Assembly (NCBI GenBank): GCA_017694345.1
Contig: JADIMY010000079.1
Location: 1 to 40,403, forward strand
Direction: 5' to 3'
From: Candidatus Onthovivens merdipullorum
Lineage (GTDB): Bacteria > Bacillota_I > Bacilli_A > RFN20 > CAG-826
DNA: 40,403 nt
Both the position numbers and the translations under genes were made by a program. The notes beneath the pieces were generated by a model. It was not told where the DNA came from. It made no database searches and saw only the letters and a program-made list of their open reading frames with translations. The first letter of the stretch is position 1. Every line of letters begins with the position of its first letter. Shown here one piece after another: positions 38,901 through 40,403 of this stretch.

Positions 38901-39939
38901 TTTATATATCCAAACCTTTGTTAAACGTAGTATAGAAGATAATACTATTACGATTACTAGAGAAGGTAGTTCAAGCCCTGTAATTACTACTAATTTAGTT
39001 GATAGTATTTATTCTAGTGGTGGTATTTTGTATAAGTCTTTAGCTAGTAGTGATTTAATTGGTAGTGGAATAGCTGCTCATAGAGGCTATACAGTTATAG
39101 ATTTATCTAGTCTTGAAGAAGGTGAATATAATATGACATTCGCTTTTGAATTAGCTGCTGGATTTACTCAAACTAGAAATTATGTATTACATATTGATTA
39201 CGATAACACGATGCCATCAATCACTTCTTATAATTATAATAACGATACTAAGACGCTCGATATTGGATTTACTTCAAGTATTTACACTTTAGATGTTAAT
39301 GGTGTCAGGGCTTCTAGAGTTAGTGATACTCAAACTGATTTTACAATTCAACTTGCTAATGATACTAATACAACCGATAGTGTTACCTTACTTGTTGAAA
39401 GTAATAATTACTATAGTTTGATTGGTGTTACAAGTTTAGAAACTTATCACGATGATAATACTATTAGTTATCGAGATGCTACTTTATGGAATGGTAATAT
39501 TAGAAATGGATATTCTATTGAAGTAACTAGTGAGCCATTTAATGGATTTAACGATGGATTACCTTGTAGTTTATATTCGTTCTATTTATATAATGCTAGT
39601 GGTAGAGCAGTCGATTTAAGTGGAGATAACTTTATTTATACTTTAACTTTACCTAGCGAATATACTTCCGTTGATATTGAAGTTTATGCTTCTACTAATA
39701 CTGGTTTAGCTAGAATTGATAACTTTATTAAAAATGGTAACTTCCTATCCTTTACTAATCCTTTAGGAACTAGTGAGGTAATTATTAAAGCTAAATCTAA
39801 TTTCTCTACCCCAACAAATAATAATAGTACAGTTATTATTGCTGTAGCTTGTAGTGTTGGAGGAGTGGTAGTTCTAGGTGGAGTAGGGACTGGCTTATAT
39901 TTCTTTCTTAAAAAGAAAAAAGGAAAAGTTAGCGAATAA
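35983..39939 (+). CDS. Subtilisin-like S8 serine protease (lactocepin/C5a-peptidase-like) with PA insert and C-terminal TM anchor
   Basis: Catalytic-triad regions 'GTLIAVLDSS' (Asp), 'STHGMHVSSIA' (His), 'LSGTSMASP' (Ser), with oxyanion 'AAGNSG'; PA-like 'GKIAVIRRGSLAFANKVINAVNRGAIAVIIYN'; I9-like propeptide region; C-terminal 'VIIAVACSVGGVVVLGGVGTGLYFFLKKKKGK'. Confidence 0.93.
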   Translation: MIRKFRYLFSLPFFTLALLALSSHTNLHTLEERNEDAIVYLKNGYNKSNFLNELRSVTTNFRVKKDLSFNLANGYVIEINDQYLDEIKKLSSVDFATFDQVLSTTSYDEMVDNYNSFRVYDHLDNNSFREMNMVNDGSSKLGEGTLIAVLDSSFSVEHEAFAPLTGEAEANAKYTQEEIQALMNDGTIATGTYVNSKIPFVYDYANDDKDVESVLSTHGMHVSSIATANGAFTGVAPNAQLAFLKVSSDGSSEQTIRDQYIAEAMGDAYDLGADVINLSIGSDLDDFVETATNYLVNRLKTIGTNVNIAAGNSGKGTFNNSGVYKFNTTDTVESGILGSYASATTGTTVASSNLIDDNSLNSAVSVLNVNGSSLDDLKNSENVSQVGSTLSGTDQLVDYVFEGNDQNNTTYTKEQPFSGLVRDINAIAISEEFGGTHTDRYIDLPYIVIPGIGAQDGDVDGDDSDIKLDNDYASIDALGTGENSPLNGKIAVIRRGSLAFANKVINAVNRGAIAVIIYNYEGSGDAGRMDLTNLPENLQVPIYYVSQDDGENLESKAITDSETNIKYGMLRVSQDQISTFSTDGATSNLEMKVEITAPGEHIAGAINVIETTYDDENYGLGAVNVPVNERTPTYNSYMYLSGTSMASPNYTGAYGLVLGDKLAEHPDMNEEETIEFKNLMKARMMSTAEILFTSNGAPVSTRRQGAGEVDISNALHSPIYLSTAEPKTYEDSYNGESSTASYYDGKLELGTSTREGNIAFDYMIHNEKGVTDTLNVSLYVTVPELLRYDKASETSTEFIGIDFQSTNQRLVQKVNLGTVTLTGEDTQIASVDYTLSDEDIEEIMNQFEDGMYLEGYLTLESDPNSNSDIHVNLPYLGFIGDYQKGSAIEEFDFEKEEGRIYPSDLLNNALEVTGINRPNGNFSSTINVGSNISNVTRFLNNTEDVNDVYLPIHGEEIDGTYHIYAGAKGIADNLYIQTFVKRSIEDNTITITREGSSSPVITTNLVDSIYSSGGILYKSLASSDLIGSGIAAHRGYTVIDLSSLEEGEYNMTFAFELAAGFTQTRNYVLHIDYDNTMPSITSYNYNNDTKTLDIGFTSSIYTLDVNGVRASRVSDTQTDFTIQLANDTNTTDSVTLLVESNNYYSLIGVTSLETYHDDNTISYRDATLWNGNIRNGYSIEVTSEPFNGFNDGLPCSLYSFYLYNASGRAVDLSGDNFIYTLTLPSEYTSVDIEVYASTNTGLARIDNFIKNGNFLSFTNPLGTSEVIIKAKSNFSTPTNNNSTVIIAVACSVGGVVVLGGVGTGLYFFLKKKKGKVSE

Positions 39940-39950
39940 TAGTTAAAAAA

Positions 39951-39979
39951 TATAAAGCCTAGATGTTCTAGGCTTTATA
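39951..39979 (+). terminator. Intrinsic terminator
   Basis: Perfect 13-bp stem tataaagcctaga-tgt-tctaggctttata. Confidence 0.78.
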
Positions 39980-39988
39980 AATAAATAT

Positions 39989-40399
39989 ATGGAAAAAAGA
40001 AAATTTAGTATTAGAGATATCTTTAATTTAAGAAATTTGATTAAATTTATTATCGCTTTAGTAGTTGATGCTTTATTTATAGTTATCTTTTTATGGATTA
40101 AAGGATTTAATCTAGTGAATCTAGTTGATGCTTCTTTCATTGCTGGAGGAATTACTTTCTTAGTTGGTGGTTTTCAAATTGTTGCAAATAGTGGATTTTT
40201 CGATGTTATCGTTGTTGGGTTTGCTAATTTAAGTGCAGTTTTTAAAAAAAACGGAACTAAGAAATACGATGGATTATATGAATATCGTTTAGTTAAAGAA
40301 GAAAAAAGGTTTGACAATAAATACTCTAGTTTAAGCTATTTCTTAGCTGGAATTATATCTTTAATTATTTTCTTAATTACATATTTAAATTTATATTGA
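39989..40399 (+). CDS. Small membrane protein resembling DUF3899 family
   Basis: 136 aa, predicted TM segments; 'VDASFIAGGITFLVGGFQIVANSGFFDVIVVGF' resembles the DUF3899 core as recalled; not verified by search. Confidence 0.65.
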   Translation: MEKRKFSIRDIFNLRNLIKFIIALVVDALFIVIFLWIKGFNLVNLVDASFIAGGITFLVGGFQIVANSGFFDVIVVGFANLSAVFKKNGTKKYDGLYEYRLVKEEKRFDNKYSSLSYFLAGIISLIIFLITYLNLY

Positions 40400-40403
40400 T
40401 ACT

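Noticed and set aside
39943-40140. 65-aa minus-strand ORF
   Set aside because: Overlaps the terminator and is antisense to the DUF3899-like gene; likely spurious
1-40403. Alternative genetic code 4 (UGA = Trp), considered because of the Mollicutes-like character
   Set aside because: Genes at 17972, 30886 and 39989 end at TGA and Trp residues are encoded by TGG, so code 11 fits

Overview
AT-rich bacterial window. UGA is used as a stop and Trp is encoded by TGG, so the standard/bacterial code 11 applies; the overall style suggests a low-GC Bacillota or Mycoplasmatota-like lineage (inference). The content is almost entirely a surface-protein island: about 16 exported proteins, most with an N-terminal lipobox (MKKK...hydrophobic...[LTI][TSG][SG]C). 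Recognisable parts are divergent InlB-like 'FTMP' repeat stalks (113, 17972, 24952, and single N-terminal copies in 21365, 32268, 34159), two BspA-like leucine-rich-repeat lipoproteins (12113, 32268), Listeria-Bacteroides (InlB/Flg_new-type) repeats (12113, 15445), two paralogous M6-like HExxH metalloproteases (3622, 23335), and one large subtilisin-like S8 protease with a PA domain and a C-terminal TM tail (35983). The last ORF is a small membrane protein resembling DUF3899. A set of orphan lipoproteins seems to share a duplicated helix-plus-beta domain ending in an '[ND]hG[ST]' motif. The plus-strand genes look intact and are punctuated by intrinsic terminators. The minus-strand block (about 5.2-11.8 kb) shows decay: one lipoprotein gene has a single in-frame TAA at codon 33, its neighbour has a possible premature C-terminal stop, and a third is a frameshifted, truncated paralog. 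No rRNA, tRNA, CRISPR array, transposase or phage gene was recognised.
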